Assembly: GCF_900176285.1 (NCBI RefSeq)
Contig: NZ_FWXF01000024.1
Span: 1 to 46,079, forward strand
Reading direction: 5' to 3'
DNA from: Desulfacinum hydrothermale DSM 13146
Lineage (GTDB): Bacteria; Desulfobacterota; Syntrophobacteria; Syntrophobacterales; DSM-9756
DNA: 46,079 bases
A program made the position numbers and the translations under genes. Below are positions 45,240 through 46,079 of the stretch, one piece after another. The notes under the pieces were generated by a model. That model ran no database searches and had not been told where the DNA came from. It was given only the letters and a program-made list of their open reading frames with translations. Every line of letters starts with the position of its first letter. Position 1 is the stretch's first letter.

Positions 45240-45372
45240 TGTCATCTTCCGGCCGATAATGGTCCAGTAGTTGTCAGCCAAACTGGTCCAAGGATTTTCG
45301 GCCGAGGTGGTCCACTGAGTTTCACCCGAGATGGTCCAGTCGTTGTCGGCCCAAGTGGTCCAGTGAGGTGCC
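45240..45372 (+). mobile_element. IS21-like element end with five 24-bp-spaced boxes
   Basis: Starting at TGT (45240), TGGTCCA occurs at 45260, 45284, 45308, 45332 and 45356, exactly 24 bp apart. The spacers follow TTnTCGGCCGAA-like sequence. IS21-family insertion sequences carry multiple terminal repeats containing this TGGTCCA/TGGACCA motif, and their ends begin with TG. A transposase gene is not found; only the next stretch has a hint of one. The element is probably broken. Confidence 0.55.
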
Positions 45373-45652
45373 AGTGCGGTTCCTCCGAATAGCGCATGGT
45401 CTCCTCTCGCCTACACGTGAGAGGAGCAGCCTATGCGCAAGCGCAGGAAAACGACCGTGGGACCGCACGGCAATCGAGGGTGAACCGAAAGACGGTGGCC
45501 ACTATCGGAGGTAGTCGGAAAAACAGGGGCTTTTGGAAAGGTAGTTGCCCTCGGTGGAAGCACTGAGCGGAATGCTTGAGGAAACGTTCGCACCCTCCGA
45601 ACCTACGCAGGCAAAAGGTGGAGGTTGCCGCAATTTATAGTGATCCATGCCT
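45373..45652 (+). pseudogene. Possible remnant of an IS21 istA start
   Basis: About 280 bp with no open gene. A GAGGAG then ATG at 45433 gives only 16 codons. One base out of frame, VNRKTVATI resembles the recognition helix of IS21 transposases. This is weak, and the rest shows nothing. Confidence 0.25.
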
Positions 45653-46079
45653 TCACGCCATCTCCTGTCTATACCGCGCACTGGACCACATCCACTCGTG
45701 CTGATTTTTACACAACCCTGCCTTCACGGGGTTCTTGTGTATGTAGGCGATCACCGCATTCAGATGGTGCTGGTCGCGAATGTATCGATCCCAATAGTCT
45801 CGCATCCAAAAACGCTTGCCGGGCACGCTGATCCCCAGCTCGGCGGCATGCGCCAGCGCCCACCGGCCGGTGTAGGATTTCCACGACTGCACAATCTTGG
45901 ACAAGAGAGCCTGCTGTTCGATCAGCACATGCACATGGTTGGGCATCACGCACCAGGCCAGAAGCCGGTAGCGTGAGCCGTCGAAATACCAAAGGGTATT
46001 CTGCATCAAGGCGGCAAGACGTGGATGGCGCAAGGCGCAGCAGCCCATGCCCGCATCCAGCCACGCTTCGATTCGCTGA
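45653..46079 (-). CDS. RAYT (REP-associated tyrosine transposase), 5' end beyond the window
   Basis: The frame stays open to the last base (QRIEAWLDAG before the first Met), so the gene starts outside. The Y1 transposase fold is clear: YRLLAWCVMPNHVHVLIEQQ has the HUH metal motif (HVH), SWKSYTGRWA has the catalytic Tyr, and RDYWDRYIRDQHHLNAVIAY then NPVKAGL are typical of Transposase_17 proteins. RAYTs are domesticated relatives of IS200/IS605 transposases that act on REP hairpins. No REP hairpin pair is visible beside it in the window. Confidence 0.88.
   Translation of the reverse strand, partial: QRIEAWLDAGMGCCALRHPRLAALMQNTLWYFDGSRYRLLAWCVMPNHVHVLIEQQALLSKIVQSWKSYTGRWALAHAAELGISVPGKRFWMRDYWDRYIRDQHHLNAVIAYIHKNPVKAGLCKNQHEWMWSSARYRQEMA

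Overview
The window looks like a chromosomal segment of a GC-rich, diderm, LPS-making anaerobe. The lipid A genes, a single LolC/E-type permease, lpxI in place of lpxH, a BamA with an N-terminal alpha/beta extension, many small Fe-S, cupin and HDOD proteins, and a partial PTS fit a sulfate-reducing or syntrophic Desulfobacterota (Syntrophobacteria-like). That placement is inferred from gene content and style, not from a marker-gene comparison.

Layout. 1-222: the 3' end of an IS1182-type transposase and its terminator. 449-3289: HD-domain/zinc-ribbon protein, two-cluster ferredoxin-like protein, cupin, and an XRE-cupin regulator with a perfect 7-5-7 operator upstream. 3596-8099: folC, lptD and a DUF523/DUF1722 protein. 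8131-12076: leuB (minus) and two convergent HDOD signalling proteins. 12077-14817: glycerate 2-kinase and pyruvate kinase, overlapping, a two-step glycerate to pyruvate module. 14879-15010: a 43-residue basic protein.

15484-20252 is the most unusual part: four overlapping, apparently co-translated genes for a membrane-anchored GrpE-like protein, a short-lid Hsp70, a 688-residue protein of no recognised family, and a J-domain-like protein without the HPD motif. It looks like a dedicated, membrane-tethered Hsp70 machine with its own unknown partner or client, and it is visibly less GC-rich than its surroundings.

20554-23618: tRNA-Arg(TCT), an APC-family permease with a cytoplasmic C-terminal domain, and a 54-residue membrane protein. 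23712-39366: lysS, then a long envelope block in one direction: lolC/E, lolD, bamA, skp, lpxD, fabZ, lpxA, an lpxI-oxidoreductase fusion, lpxB, msbA, waaA. These genes together make, export and decorate lipid A and insert outer-membrane proteins and lipoproteins. A convergent M50-like protein with a ruined active site follows. 40161-43469: ptsH, ptsI, smpB and ssrA (tmRNA, tag ADDYAYAAAA). 43883-45217: an acetamidase/formamidase-type hydrolase. The right end is mobile-element debris: an IS21-like terminus with five TGGTCCA boxes spaced exactly 24 bp, then a RAYT transposase running off the edge.
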